Part shown: positions 44,925 through 53,892 of the stretch, piece by piece | How the letters are laid out: every line of letters begins with the position of its first letter | How positions within the stretch are numbered: the stretch's first letter is position 1 | DNA from: Mycolicibacterium austroafricanum | GTDB taxonomy: Bacteria; Actinomycetota; Actinomycetes; Mycobacteriales; Mycobacteriaceae | Direction of reading: 5' to 3' | Assembly (NCBI RefSeq): GCF_902705885.1 | Contig: NZ_CACSIP010000014.1 | Coordinates: forward strand, 1-64,000 | DNA: 64,000 bases | The notes under the pieces: model-generated | What the model was told of the DNA's origin: nothing | Seen by the model: only the letters and a program-made list of their open reading frames with translations | Databases searched by the model: none | Made by a program: the position numbers and the translations under genes

Positions 44925-45290
44925 ATGGCCGAGATTCGCCGCGCCGACGGCTACCTGCACGTCGTCCTGACACCACTGGAGAAGGTCGCTGCGCTACACG
45001 GAGACCTTCGGGTGCCGTTGGCGTCGGTGACGTCGGTGACGTCGGTGGGCGTCACCGACCGCCCATTGGATGACGTGAAGGGTTTTCGCGCACCGGGACT
45101 GCACATTCCCGGCCGCACCAAGATCGGCACATGGCGCCGCGCGGGCCGGCGAACCTTCGCCGTCGCTCGGACGCGGCAACCCGCACTCCGGATCGAGCTG
45201 ACCGGTGAGCGCTACGACGCATTGGTCGTCAGCGTCGCCGACACGGCATCGGTAGCCGAGGAGATCCGTACCACGCAATCGGGCCTTTAG
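44925..45290 (+). CDS. Small PH-like domain protein
   Basis: A 121-residue protein beginning MAEIRRADGYLHVVLTPLEKV, with the beta-rich pattern of bacterial PH-like proteins (GTWRRAGRRTFAVARTRQPALRIEL). The segment SVTSVTSVG is encoded by three tandem 9-bp units near 45020-45046. It has a GGAAGGGA ribosome site and is divergent from the ArsR-like gene, which probably controls it. Function unknown. Confidence 0.6.
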   Translation: MAEIRRADGYLHVVLTPLEKVAALHGDLRVPLASVTSVTSVGVTDRPLDDVKGFRAPGLHIPGRTKIGTWRRAGRRTFAVARTRQPALRIELTGERYDALVVSVADTASVAEEIRTTQSGL

Positions 45291-45307
45291 GACACGCGGT
45301 CACTTTC

Positions 45308-45370
45308 AGCCGGAACTGTATTCCAGCACAGCATCTTTCGAGATTCTCCTGCTGGAATACCGTTCCGGCG
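45308..45370. repeat. Hairpin repeat copy 2
   Basis: The arm at 45309-45327 pairs with 45351-45370 with one mismatch (45361). The loop differs from copy 1 only in its last two bases. It too sits between two convergent gene ends (PH-like and Eis-like). The two copies flank the regulator/PH-like pair in the same orientation. Confidence 0.9.
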
Positions 45371-45375
45371 AAGAC

Positions 45376-46602
45376 CTAGAAGCCGAAGCCGAGCTCAGCC
45401 GGGACGTCGGTGGCGAATGCCGCATCCAGCGCAGCCACCACAGCGGAGTCGCGACAGCGCAACCGTTCCGCTCTCGCGAACGCCGCAGCCCGGTGCGCAC
45501 CCAGGTACAGGCTGCCGAGCACCGACAGATCCAGATGCGCGTCGGCGGCGGCGTCGGTGGGCACACATCGGGCCCGGCCGCCGCTGACATCCAGCGCGAA
45601 CCTGCCGCCCCCGCCGAGCACCCCATCGGACACGTCGAGCACCACCGACAGGTCTGCTGAATAACTGCGTGCCTGCAGCACCGCGGGGATGTCGAGCATC
45701 CGCAACCACAGAGCGTCGTCGACACCCGTGGTGCGCACCAGTCGGTGATCGGTCAGCAGGTACGGCAGCACGTCGCCGTGAGTGGCCCCGACGTTGACCG
45801 TCGCCATCAGGTCCATCCCGAGAAGGGCACGCCACAGCGCGATGTGCGCCTGCGGGGTCACCGCGGTGAGCTTGGTGATCTCCACGGTGCTCTTCTCCTC
45901 GCCGCTGTGCACGCGGTACAGGGCGAAGCCGTCGGCGTGCAGCAGACAGAAGTACGCGCTGCCACCGCCCCGAAAGGCCTCGCGGTCGGCCAGCACCTCA
46001 TCCCACAGGGCACGCGGGCTGTGTAGACCGCCGGGGGTCTGCAGCCGCCACCGCTCGTAGATCTCCTCGAGATGGTCACCGTGCTCTGCTGCGCGGACGA
46101 CGCGCACACCGCCGGGGTCAGGCACGTCCCGGTGGAAAACGGCGGCGCGCCGGTCGATGGACCGCCGGTGCAGCACCGTCGCCGGCCCGTAGCCGAACCG
46201 GCCGTAGATGCCGGCCTCGCTGGCCTCCAGCCCGGCCAGCGGATACGGCTTCGCCGCCATGCGGACATGCAACTCCTCGAACATCTTTCGCAGTGCCCCG
46301 CGCCTGCGATGAGTAGGCAGCACCGCCACCCAGGAGACCCCGGCCATCGGCAGCAGTGCCCCGCCCGGCACCGTCACCTGCAGGTCCAGGAACAGCGCCA
46401 TCCCGACGACGTCAGGACCGTCGCATACGACGACGGCGCTGTCCGGCGGCATCATGCTGCGCCACACGTCGACGGCCTCCGGTGGTTGCCATACGCCGAA
46501 ACACGTTGCGCCGACCAGCGCCATCGCCGGCCAGTCCGCCTCCCCTGCGCTACGGACGGTCAATTCTGTCGGGGTCTGTGAGGTGTGCGAGGTGTCAGCC
46601 AC
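45376..46602 (-). CDS. Eis-like GNAT N-acetyltransferase
   Basis: A 408-residue Eis-family protein with an N-terminal GNAT domain (acetyl-CoA loop VSWVAVLPTHRRRGALRKMFEEL), a second GNAT-like domain, and a C-terminal SCP2-like domain. The C-terminal residue is Phe (AELGFGF), as in Eis enzymes, where the terminal carboxylate takes part in catalysis. Eis proteins acetylate amines, including aminoglycosides. Two GTG starts are possible (46602 or 46638); I prefer 46602. It is not at this position in Mycobacterium tuberculosis. Confidence 0.8.
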   Translation of the reverse strand: MADTSHTSQTPTELTVRSAGEADWPAMALVGATCFGVWQPPEAVDVWRSMMPPDSAVVVCDGPDVVGMALFLDLQVTVPGGALLPMAGVSWVAVLPTHRRRGALRKMFEELHVRMAAKPYPLAGLEASEAGIYGRFGYGPATVLHRRSIDRRAAVFHRDVPDPGGVRVVRAAEHGDHLEEIYERWRLQTPGGLHSPRALWDEVLADREAFRGGGSAYFCLLHADGFALYRVHSGEEKSTVEITKLTAVTPQAHIALWRALLGMDLMATVNVGATHGDVLPYLLTDHRLVRTTGVDDALWLRMLDIPAVLQARSYSADLSVVLDVSDGVLGGGGRFALDVSGGRARCVPTDAAADAHLDLSVLGSLYLGAHRAAAFARAERLRCRDSAVVAALDAAFATDVPAELGFGF

Positions 46603-46664
46603 GATCCAGACGGTGGCACAGAGGTGCGCAAATTGCACCTGAGTATCCCCGGTAGGGTCGCACC

Positions 46665-47561
46665 ATGGACGATGCCGACGACGAGCTGGCCAGCCTCTCA
46701 GAGTTCATCTTTCTCAAGGAGAACGCCCGCCAGGCCGAGGTCACCGGTCCGCTGCCGAGCGCGACGCGGGTCGACTCCGGCCCGGTGAGCGCGCTGAAGT
46801 TCGGCGACGATACCCCGCGCGTGGTGTTCCTGCATGGTGGCGGCCAGAACGCCCACACCTGGGACACCGTCATCATCGGCCTCGGCCTGCCCGCGTTGTC
46901 GGTGGACCTCCCGGGGCACGGCCGCTCGGCCTGGCGTGAGGACGGCGACTACGGACCCCACCTCAACGCGGTCGCCGTCGAACCGGTGATCCGGGAGTTG
47001 GCACCAGACGCCGAGCTCGTCGTGGGCATGTCGCTGGGCGGGCTGACCGCGCTGCGGCTGGCCGTCTCCGCACCCGAGCTGGTACGCAAGCTCGTCCTCG
47101 TCGACGTCACCCCGTCGGCGCCGGAGCGGCACAGCGAGATGACCGACGCCCAGAAGGGCACCGTGGCCCTGGTCCAGGGCGACCGTACGTTCCCGACCTT
47201 CGACGCGATGCTCGAGGTGACAGTTGCCGCCGCACCGCACCGTGATCGGGAATCCTTGCGGCGCGGCGTTTTCCACAACGCCAAGCGTCTCGACGACGGC
47301 ACCTGGACCTGGCGTTACGACACGATCCGCAAAGGCGAGGGCTTCGAGGGCCTGTGGGACGACGTCCCGAATCTCAGCACTCCCACCACGCTGATCCGCG
47401 GCGCCAACTCGTTCTTCGTCAACGACGACGACGCGCGCGAGTTCGCCCGCATCGCACCCGGTTTCCAAGGCGTGCACATCGTCGAGGACTCGGGGCATTC
47501 GGTGCAGAGTGACCAGCCGCGCGCGCTGGTGAAGTTGCTGCGTGCTGTGCTCGCCGGCTGA
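46665..47561 (+). CDS. Alpha/beta hydrolase (Rv0045c-like esterase)
   Basis: A 298-residue hydrolase. It has the oxyanion-hole segment FLHGGGQNAHTWD, then VDLPGHGRSAW and the nucleophile elbow VGMSLGGLTAL. The catalytic His is in EDSGHSVQSDQP. The Mycobacterium tuberculosis counterpart is an ester hydrolase with a preference for short acyl chains. It ends 5 bp from the convergent metalloprotease gene. Confidence 0.88.
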   Translation: MDDADDELASLSEFIFLKENARQAEVTGPLPSATRVDSGPVSALKFGDDTPRVVFLHGGGQNAHTWDTVIIGLGLPALSVDLPGHGRSAWREDGDYGPHLNAVAVEPVIRELAPDAELVVGMSLGGLTALRLAVSAPELVRKLVLVDVTPSAPERHSEMTDAQKGTVALVQGDRTFPTFDAMLEVTVAAAPHRDRESLRRGVFHNAKRLDDGTWTWRYDTIRKGEGFEGLWDDVPNLSTPTTLIRGANSFFVNDDDAREFARIAPGFQGVHIVEDSGHSVQSDQPRALVKLLRAVLAG

Positions 47562-47566
47562 GCGTC

Positions 47567-49486
47567 TCAGCGCCTGGCGGATGGTGTCTTTCGCGGCCGC
47601 AGCCCGATGAACAGGAGACCGACGAAAGCGGCCGCATAAGGCGGCGATTGCGGCATGACGACGTTGTAGCCGAGATCCTTGAGGATGCCGAGCTCGATCG
47701 CACTCAACACCCGGACACCCAGACCGGTATCAGTCGCCGAGTTCATCAGCTTCTGGTCGTCGTCGGTGAAGGTGAAGTCATCGAGGTGACTCATCGAGCT
47801 GCCCCCCGACCAGGGATCGGGCGTGAACAGCGGAATGAGGCCGCCATAGGCGGCGATGGCGTTGGCGCCCCCGAAGAACAGCCCACCGTCGTCCCCGATC
47901 AACTTGGGGTCGTCGGAGCTCCTCCACCGGTAGAAGGCGCCGATCGGCCTGGTGCCCTTCTCGGTCACGAGGAACCTGTCGAAGTACGCCCATCTGCGTT
48001 CGGTGTTCTCACCGGGCGCATCCGTGTAAGACAGGAACCCGAACGAATGCAGGAGTTCGTGGATGGCGGTCGAGACGAAGTCATACTCGTCGCTTCCGAC
48101 GTCCTCACCGAGGCCCCAGGCCGTACTCGCCCAGTTCCAGTCGATTTCGCCGTCGGCTTTCGCGCCGTTGGAATCGACGCCTGTCAACAGCTTGTTCTGC
48201 ACCACCGTCCGCCAGTAGCCCGCTGCTGTGCTGACCAACCCGCTTGCCGCGCTGGCGAGAACGTTGTCCCGGTCGTCCAAGCCGACGGTGTAGGTCAGCG
48301 TCACCGGAGCCGTGACGAGGAAATACTGCGTCATCTGATCGGCCACCTCTTGAAGGGCCAGCTGGCGCTCTGGCGTCCAGCCCGTTCCGTCGTCGGTGAA
48401 CGTGAAGTCGAAATTGATGGCGCGCTGGTTGATCAGCGAGTTCGCGCGCGTCCCGATCGGCCGGAACAGATCAAGCAGGTTGATGTGCAGGCCCGCGTCG
48501 ATGGCGACGACCCGAAAGGTGTCGACGCCGTTGAAGTCCGAATCCGGTGTGTAGGTGTAGGTGCCATCCTGGTTCAGCACGAGCGAACCCGTCCTGGGCG
48601 CTCTGGTCAGTCGGTAGCGGATCTCGTCGCCCTCGGCGTCGACCGCACCCACCGTGCCGGTGATGGGGCCGGTGAGTCGGCCGCTGATCTGGATGGGTGC
48701 GACTGTGGGCGCCTGATTGAAGAACGCACGCCGGAGAGCAAGGAACGACGCTTCCAGTTCGGCCTTCCTGTCGTCGTCGACGTCCAGTGAGTCGATCCAC
48801 GCCTGGTTCCTGGCGGTCCAGTCGCTCATGATCTTGGCGACGGTCTCGTCCCAGGTGCGCCGCGGCGCCAGCCACGGGGGCGCCGGAACCGGTTCGGCCG
48901 CCGTCGTGGTCATCGACGCGGTCGAACCCGTGAGCTCCGTCGACTGAACCGTCTGCAGCGGGCGGGTGCTGTCACTGACAGCGTCCTTCCGGTCGACCTC
49001 GGGATCGCCGGCGTCGTCTGCGGATTCATCTGCGCGGGTGGCAGATTCGATCTCGTCGGGATCGGCGTCGGCGTCGTCGGTCACCGCCTCCCGGGCGGCG
49101 TCATCAGCGGCGGCGTCATCAGCGGCGGCGTCCTCCGCGGCGGCGTCCTCCGCGGCGCCTTCCTCCGCGGCGGCGCCTTCCGCTGCGCCGGTGTCCTCGG
49201 AGTCGGCGTCGCGGGCGGCGGTGCCGCCACTCGCTGACCCGTCCCCGCCCGCGGCCGACCGCTTCTCTGTCCCCGAGGACACTCCGGCATCCGAACTGGA
49301 CTCACTCGAGGAGGCGGACTCGGTGCTTTCGGCGCCCGCAAGCCCGACTTGTGGGCCGACCACCGACAGGCCCCACAGCGCCGCGCCCATACCCGCCGAG
49401 GCCACGCCGACCTGCAGCCAGCGTCTGACCGCGAACCCCTCAGCCCGACGTCCGCGCTGAGCAGTCTTCCCCACCAATGCAGCCAC
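47567..49486 (-). CDS. Exported zinc metalloprotease-like protein with cadherin-like repeat
   Basis: A 639-residue surface protein. An N-terminal hydrophobic segment (about residues 25-50) is followed by a long Ser/Ala/Asp/Glu-rich region. Next comes a cadherin/VCBS-type repeat (VDAEGDEIRYRLTRAPRTG, then DGTYTYTPDSDFNGVDTFRV) and a protease-like domain with HELLHSFGF, the H-E-x-x-H zinc site of metzincin-like enzymes. The C-terminus (AAAFVGLLFIGLRPRK) looks like a membrane anchor with a basic stop. The GTG at 49486 has a GAGGGGG ribosome site. Substrate unknown; it is a lineage-specific insertion in the conserved block. Confidence 0.7.
   Translation of the reverse strand: MAALVGKTAQRGRRAEGFAVRRWLQVGVASAGMGAALWGLSVVGPQVGLAGAESTESASSSESSSDAGVSSGTEKRSAAGGDGSASGGTAARDADSEDTGAAEGAAAEEGAAEDAAAEDAAADDAAADDAAREAVTDDADADPDEIESATRADESADDAGDPEVDRKDAVSDSTRPLQTVQSTELTGSTASMTTTAAEPVPAPPWLAPRRTWDETVAKIMSDWTARNQAWIDSLDVDDDRKAELEASFLALRRAFFNQAPTVAPIQISGRLTGPITGTVGAVDAEGDEIRYRLTRAPRTGSLVLNQDGTYTYTPDSDFNGVDTFRVVAIDAGLHINLLDLFRPIGTRANSLINQRAINFDFTFTDDGTGWTPERQLALQEVADQMTQYFLVTAPVTLTYTVGLDDRDNVLASAASGLVSTAAGYWRTVVQNKLLTGVDSNGAKADGEIDWNWASTAWGLGEDVGSDEYDFVSTAIHELLHSFGFLSYTDAPGENTERRWAYFDRFLVTEKGTRPIGAFYRWRSSDDPKLIGDDGGLFFGGANAIAAYGGLIPLFTPDPWSGGSSMSHLDDFTFTDDDQKLMNSATDTGLGVRVLSAIELGILKDLGYNVVMPQSPPYAAAFVGLLFIGLRPRKTPSARR
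49095..49184. repeat. Six 15-bp tandem repeats in the metalloprotease gene
   Basis: Units of the type GCGGCGTCATCAGCG repeat six times in frame and encode five-residue Ala/Asp/Glu units (AADDA, AAEDA). The units drift slightly. Being in frame, changes in number would alter only the length of the acidic stalk. Confidence 0.85.
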
Positions 49487-49699
49487 TATTAACCCCCTCG
49501 TAAATCCCCACGGTTCCAGCAGGGTACCGGGGCCCGGTGGCTCGCCGAGCAAATTTGCTGAGACGCCGCAGGACCAATTTGACGGGTCAGATCATGTTCA
49601 CCTGTTGGTCGCCTTGTGCTCGCCGAGCTGCCGTAACTTTCCGCTGGTCCTGGCCGACAGCCCCCGGCCGGAATCGCCCGTGGAAGGAACCGGATCGTC

Positions 49700-51769
49700 A
49701 TGGCGCTTGTGCCGCTCAACCTGTTCGTCAGCCACAACGGAAAGTCCAAGCGACAGCACATCACCTGCGTGTACAAGTGCGGTGACGCCTGCTCGAAGCC
49801 GGCGCCCAACCGCAGCGACAACGAGTACTTCGGCGACATCGCCAAGGCGGTGTCGAGGCGGTCGATGCTGCAGGTCGGTGGTGTCGCCGTGCTGGCCGTC
49901 GGCGCGGGATCGGTACTGGCCGCCTGTTCGTCGGACACCCAACCGGCCGCCACGTCGACATCGTCAGCCGCACCCGCAGAACCTCCGGCAGGCATGAACT
50001 TCACATCGGTCGCCCCCAACAGCGAGGACGCGGTGCTGGTTCCCGACGGCTACGAGCAGTCCGTGGTGATCGGGTGGGGAGATCCGGTGCTGCCCGACGC
50101 ACCGGAGTTCGACGTCGCGGCGCAGACGGCGGCCGCGCAACGGCAGCAGTTCGGCTTCAACAACGACTTCGCGGCCCTGCTGCCTATTGACGGAGCGCAG
50201 GACCGCTTCCTACTGGTGGTCAGCCACGAGTACACCACCGAGCAGTTCATGTTCCCCGGATACGACCCCGACGCCCCCACCCGCGAACAGTTCGACATCG
50301 CGATGGCAGCACACGGGCTCAGCGTGGTCGAGGTCGAGCGCACCGCGGAGGGTCTCAAGCCGGTGATGGGGCGCTACAACCGGAGAATCACCGGCGACGC
50401 GCCGTTCACCCTGGTCGGTCCCGCCGCCGGCAGCGACTTCGTCAAGACCGCGGCCGACCCGGCGGGCCGCTCGGTGGCAGGCACCCTGAACAACTGCGCG
50501 GGTGGCGTGACCCCCTGGGGCACGGTGCTTTCCGGCGAGGAGAACTTCAACCAGTACTTCGGGGTTCCCGACGGGACGCCGGAAGCGCCCCCCACTGTCG
50601 CTGACCAGATGGATCGCTACGGCATCGCCTGGGAGCCAAGCGAACGCCTCTGGGAGAGCTTCGATCCCCGCTTCGACCTCGCCGCGACACCCAACGAACC
50701 CAACCGGTTCGGCTACGTCGTCGAGATCAACCCCTGGGATCCCGCGTCGACGCCGGTCAAGCACTCCGCGATGGGCCGCTTCAAGCACGAGGGTGCAGGG
50801 ATCTTCGTCACCGACGACGGCACCGTGGTCGCCTACATGGGCGACGATGAGCGCTTCGACTACATGTACAAGTTCGTGTCGAGCAAGAAGATGCAGCCGG
50901 GGCGCGACCCCGCTGCGATGGCACACAACATGACGATCCTCGACGAGGGCACCCTGTACGTGGCCAAACTCTCGAGCGACATCCCTGCAAGCGAGATCGA
51001 CGGCTCGGGCAAGCTGCCGGCGTCCGGATCGTTCACCGGCACCGGAACCTGGATTCCGCTGTTGCGCAGCGACCCCGACGGCCAGGCCGAATCGTTGGTC
51101 GACGGGATCACTCCGCAGGAGGCAGCGGTCTTCACGCGTTTCGCCGCCGACAAAGCCGGTGCGACGAAGATGGACCGCCCCGAGGACTTCGAAGCCAACC
51201 CGACGACCGGCAAGGTCTACCTCGCGCTCACCAACAACAGCAAGCGTGGCACATCCGGCGAGGCGCCGGCCGATGCCGCCAACCCGCGCAACGACAACAA
51301 AAGCGGACAGGTCCTCGAGATCACCGACGACAATGCGGGCACCAGCTTCAGGTGGGATCTGCTGCTGGTCTGCGGTGACCCCGAGTCCGCGGACACCTAC
51401 TACGGCGGCTTCGACAAGACGCAGGTCAGCCCCATCTCCTGCCCCGACAACCTGGCCTTCGACAGCCACGGCAACCTGTGGATCTCCACCGACGGGAACG
51501 CCCTGGACTCCAACGACGGACTCTTCGCCGTCGCGCTCGAAGGCGCGAACCGTGGAGAGACCAAGCAATTCCTGACGGTGCCGATCGGTGCGGAGACGTG
51601 CGGGCCGATCATCACCGATGACCTGGTGACGGTCTGCGTGCAGCATCCGGGTGAAAACGACGACAGCAGCATCGACAACCCGGTCTCGCGGTGGCCCGAA
51701 GGTGGCAACGGCACGGCGCGGCCGGCCGTGGTCGCGGTGTGGAAGAACGACGGTCAGATTGGCGTCTGA
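49700..51769 (+). CDS. PhoX-family (DUF839) alkaline phosphatase, Tat-exported
   Basis: A 689-residue PhoX-type protein. A twin-arginine signal SRRSMLQVGGVAVLAVGAGS ends at a lipobox-like LAACSS, and about 50 residues precede the twin arginines, as in other PhoX proteins. Family motifs include SHEYTTEQFMFPGY, LNNCAGGVTPWGTVLSGEENFNQYF and RFKHEGAGIF, which supply Ca/Fe ligands. PhoX releases phosphate from many monoesters outside the membrane. It is divergent from the metalloprotease; the 213 bp between them hold nothing I can name. Not present here in Mycobacterium tuberculosis. Confidence 0.85.
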   Translation: MALVPLNLFVSHNGKSKRQHITCVYKCGDACSKPAPNRSDNEYFGDIAKAVSRRSMLQVGGVAVLAVGAGSVLAACSSDTQPAATSTSSAAPAEPPAGMNFTSVAPNSEDAVLVPDGYEQSVVIGWGDPVLPDAPEFDVAAQTAAAQRQQFGFNNDFAALLPIDGAQDRFLLVVSHEYTTEQFMFPGYDPDAPTREQFDIAMAAHGLSVVEVERTAEGLKPVMGRYNRRITGDAPFTLVGPAAGSDFVKTAADPAGRSVAGTLNNCAGGVTPWGTVLSGEENFNQYFGVPDGTPEAPPTVADQMDRYGIAWEPSERLWESFDPRFDLAATPNEPNRFGYVVEINPWDPASTPVKHSAMGRFKHEGAGIFVTDDGTVVAYMGDDERFDYMYKFVSSKKMQPGRDPAAMAHNMTILDEGTLYVAKLSSDIPASEIDGSGKLPASGSFTGTGTWIPLLRSDPDGQAESLVDGITPQEAAVFTRFAADKAGATKMDRPEDFEANPTTGKVYLALTNNSKRGTSGEAPADAANPRNDNKSGQVLEITDDNAGTSFRWDLLLVCGDPESADTYYGGFDKTQVSPISCPDNLAFDSHGNLWISTDGNALDSNDGLFAVALEGANRGETKQFLTVPIGAETCGPIITDDLVTVCVQHPGENDDSSIDNPVSRWPEGGNGTARPAVVAVWKNDGQIGV

Positions 51770-51822
51770 GCGCTTGCGCGAAGACGAACAGCTGCAGTGA
51801 GGTTTGTGGCTACCTTGACACC

Positions 51823-52632
51823 ATGACGACCTCTACCCGCCGCATCCGGATCGGCGTTCAACTGCAACCTCAGCACGCACCTGTGTACAGCCACCTGCGC
51901 GACGCGGTGCGCCGCTGCGAGGACATGGGAGTGGACATCGCGTTCAACTGGGACCACTTCTTCCCGCTGTACGGCGACCCGGACGGCGCACACTACGAAT
52001 GCTGGACGATGCTGGGCGCCTGGGCCGAGCAGACATCACGCATCGAGATCGGCGCGCTGGTCACCTGCAACTCCTACCGCAACCCACAACTGCTGGCCGA
52101 CATGGCCCGCACCGTCGACCACATCTCCGACGGCAGGCTCATCCTCGGTATCGGATCCGGTTGGAAGCAGAAGGATTACGACGAATACGGGTATGAGTTC
52201 GGCACCGCCGGCAGCCGCCTCGACGACCTCGCCTCAGCGCTGCCGCGCATCGAGTCCCGGCTGGCCAAGCTCAACCCGCAGCCGGTGCGCGACATCCCGA
52301 TCCTGATCGGCGGCCAGGGTGAGAAGAAGACGCTGCGAATGGTCGCCGAGCACGCCCACATCTGGCACGGCTTCACCGATGCGTCCACCTACCCGGGCAA
52401 AGCCGAGGTCCTCGACCGTCACTGCGCCGACATCGGCCGCGACCCCGGGACGATCGAACGGTCCTCGGGCGTGCCGGAGGGCAGCGTGGACGCCGCGCTC
52501 GCCGGTGCCGGGTCGCTCGTCGACCTCGGCGTCACGCTGCTGACGGTCGGGGTCAACGGACCCGACTACGACCTGACCGTGGCACACGCGCTGTGCCGCT
52601 GGCGGGACGAGCGTCTCGCCGACGCCGGCTGA
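51823..52632 (+). CDS. LLM-class F420-dependent oxidoreductase (Rv0044c-like)
   Basis: A 269-residue luciferase-like protein starting MTTSTRRIRIGVQLQPQHAP. Conserved parts are VDIAFNWDHFFPLYGDPDG, MARTVDHISDGRLILGIGSGW and IPILIGGQGEKKTLRMVAEHA. It is the counterpart of Rv0044c and keeps its neighbours. Substrate unknown. The ATG at 51823 is the first codon that gives a family-length protein. Confidence 0.82.
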   Translation: MTTSTRRIRIGVQLQPQHAPVYSHLRDAVRRCEDMGVDIAFNWDHFFPLYGDPDGAHYECWTMLGAWAEQTSRIEIGALVTCNSYRNPQLLADMARTVDHISDGRLILGIGSGWKQKDYDEYGYEFGTAGSRLDDLASALPRIESRLAKLNPQPVRDIPILIGGQGEKKTLRMVAEHAHIWHGFTDASTYPGKAEVLDRHCADIGRDPGTIERSSGVPEGSVDAALAGAGSLVDLGVTLLTVGVNGPDYDLTVAHALCRWRDERLADAG

Positions 52633-52684
52633 ACCTTCCGAACCGCTCCGCCGGAGGCAGCGGCCGTGAGACACTGGCGCCGCC

Positions 52685-53350
52685 ATGCCCAAGAAGTATG
52701 GGGTCAAAGAGAAGGACCTCGTGGTCTCTCACGTGGTCAATCTCGTCCTGACCGGGAAGCTGCGGTCTGGAGATCGGTTGGACCGCAACGAGATCGCGCA
52801 TGAACTCGGACTGAGCCGGGTGCCGGTGCAGGAAGCGGTGATCCAGCTCGAGCACGACGGGATCCTGTCGACCCGCTATCACCGTGGTGCGTTCGTCGAA
52901 CGGTTCGACGAATCCACGGTCCGCGAGCACCACGAGCTCTACGGACTGCTGAGCGGGACTGCGTCGGCACGGGCGGCCGCGGCGACGGACCCCCTGATCG
53001 TCGCCGAACTCGACAGTGTGCTCACGCTGATGCGCAACGGCAAGGACTCCCGGCAGTTCGACGCGCAGGCGCGTCGGTTCCGCGCGGTCGTCAACGCCGA
53101 GTACGCGGGACCGCGGCTGCAGGCGGCGATCGACTCGTCGCAGACGTTGATCCCTCCCACCTTCTGGGCCGGCTATCTCGAACACCACGACGCGCTGCTG
53201 CCGTCCTACGAAGCCGAACTCGCCGCGATCCGCGCCGCCGAGCCGGAATCGGCGCGGGCGGCGTGCATGCAGCGCTCGGAGGTGATGGCCGGGATCCTGC
53301 TCTCGGAGTTGGTTCGCCGCGGCGTATTGTGTCCCTCACGATCGGATTGA
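52685..53350 (+). CDS. GntR-family (FadR/FCD type) transcriptional regulator
   Basis: A 221-residue regulator. The winged helix covers [47 protein letters not shown], and the all-helical C-terminal FCD-type domain has [17 protein letters not shown]. It is the counterpart of Rv0043c, next to the LLM oxidoreductase, which it may control. Confidence 0.87.
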   Translation: MPKKYGVKEKDLVVSHVVNLVLTGKLRSGDRLDRNEIAHELGLSRVPVQEAVIQLEHDGILSTRYHRGAFVERFDESTVREHHELYGLLSGTASARAAAATDPLIVAELDSVLTLMRNGKDSRQFDAQARRFRAVVNAEYAGPRLQAAIDSSQTLIPPTFWAGYLEHHDALLPSYEAELAAIRAAEPESARAACMQRSEVMAGILLSELVRRGVLCPSRSD

Positions 53351-53451
53351 CCGCTCGGCGCGACTGCGCCGAGGGTTGCCGGCAAGTTTCTGCCGCCATA
53401 ACTGTCGTCCACGCAACTTGACAGCCTCAGACAGGTTAGACTGGCTGAATT

Positions 53452-53889
53452 ATGGGGACCGAACCGCAGGTCAGCGAGCTTGCAGGCGAACTGCAGCGCG
53501 TGCTCTCGAAGGTGCTGTCCGTTCTCCGTCACACCGGCCGAACCTCGACCTCCGGCGACCTCACGCTGGCGCAGCTGTCCATCCTGCTGACGTTGCTGGA
53601 CCAGGGCCCGATCCGGATGACCGACCTGGCTGCCCACGAGCGGGTCCGCACCCCCACCACCACGGTGGCGATCCGCAGGCTCGAGAAGCTGGGGCTGGTC
53701 AAGCGCTCGCGTGATCCATCCGATCTGCGGGCAGTTCTGGTGGACATCACCCCGGAGGGGTTGGCGCAGCACCGGGATTCGTTGGCCTCCAGGCAAGCTC
53801 ATCTCGCGGCCCTGCTCAGCAAGCTCAGCGAAGAGGAGCTCGACGCGCTGGCCAAGGCGCTCGCCCCGCTGGAGCGGATCGCCGAATAG
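53452..53889 (+). CDS. MarR-family transcriptional regulator
   Basis: A 145-residue MarR protein (Rv0042c-like). The winged helix spans LTLAQLSILLTLLDQGPIRMTDLAAHERVRTPTTTVAIRRLEKLGLVKRSRDPSDLRAVLVDITPEG, and flanking helices form the dimer. The start codon lies very close to its presumed promoter, since no ribosome site is obvious. It ends 3 bp from the convergent glycoside hydrolase gene. Confidence 0.88.
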   Translation: MGTEPQVSELAGELQRVLSKVLSVLRHTGRTSTSGDLTLAQLSILLTLLDQGPIRMTDLAAHERVRTPTTTVAIRRLEKLGLVKRSRDPSDLRAVLVDITPEGLAQHRDSLASRQAHLAALLSKLSEEELDALAKALAPLERIAE

Positions 53890-53892
53890 CGT

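Noticed and set aside
49095..49184. Tandem repeats as a possible CRISPR array
   Set aside because: The 15-bp units are contiguous with no spacers and stay in frame with the protein; they encode an acidic stalk.
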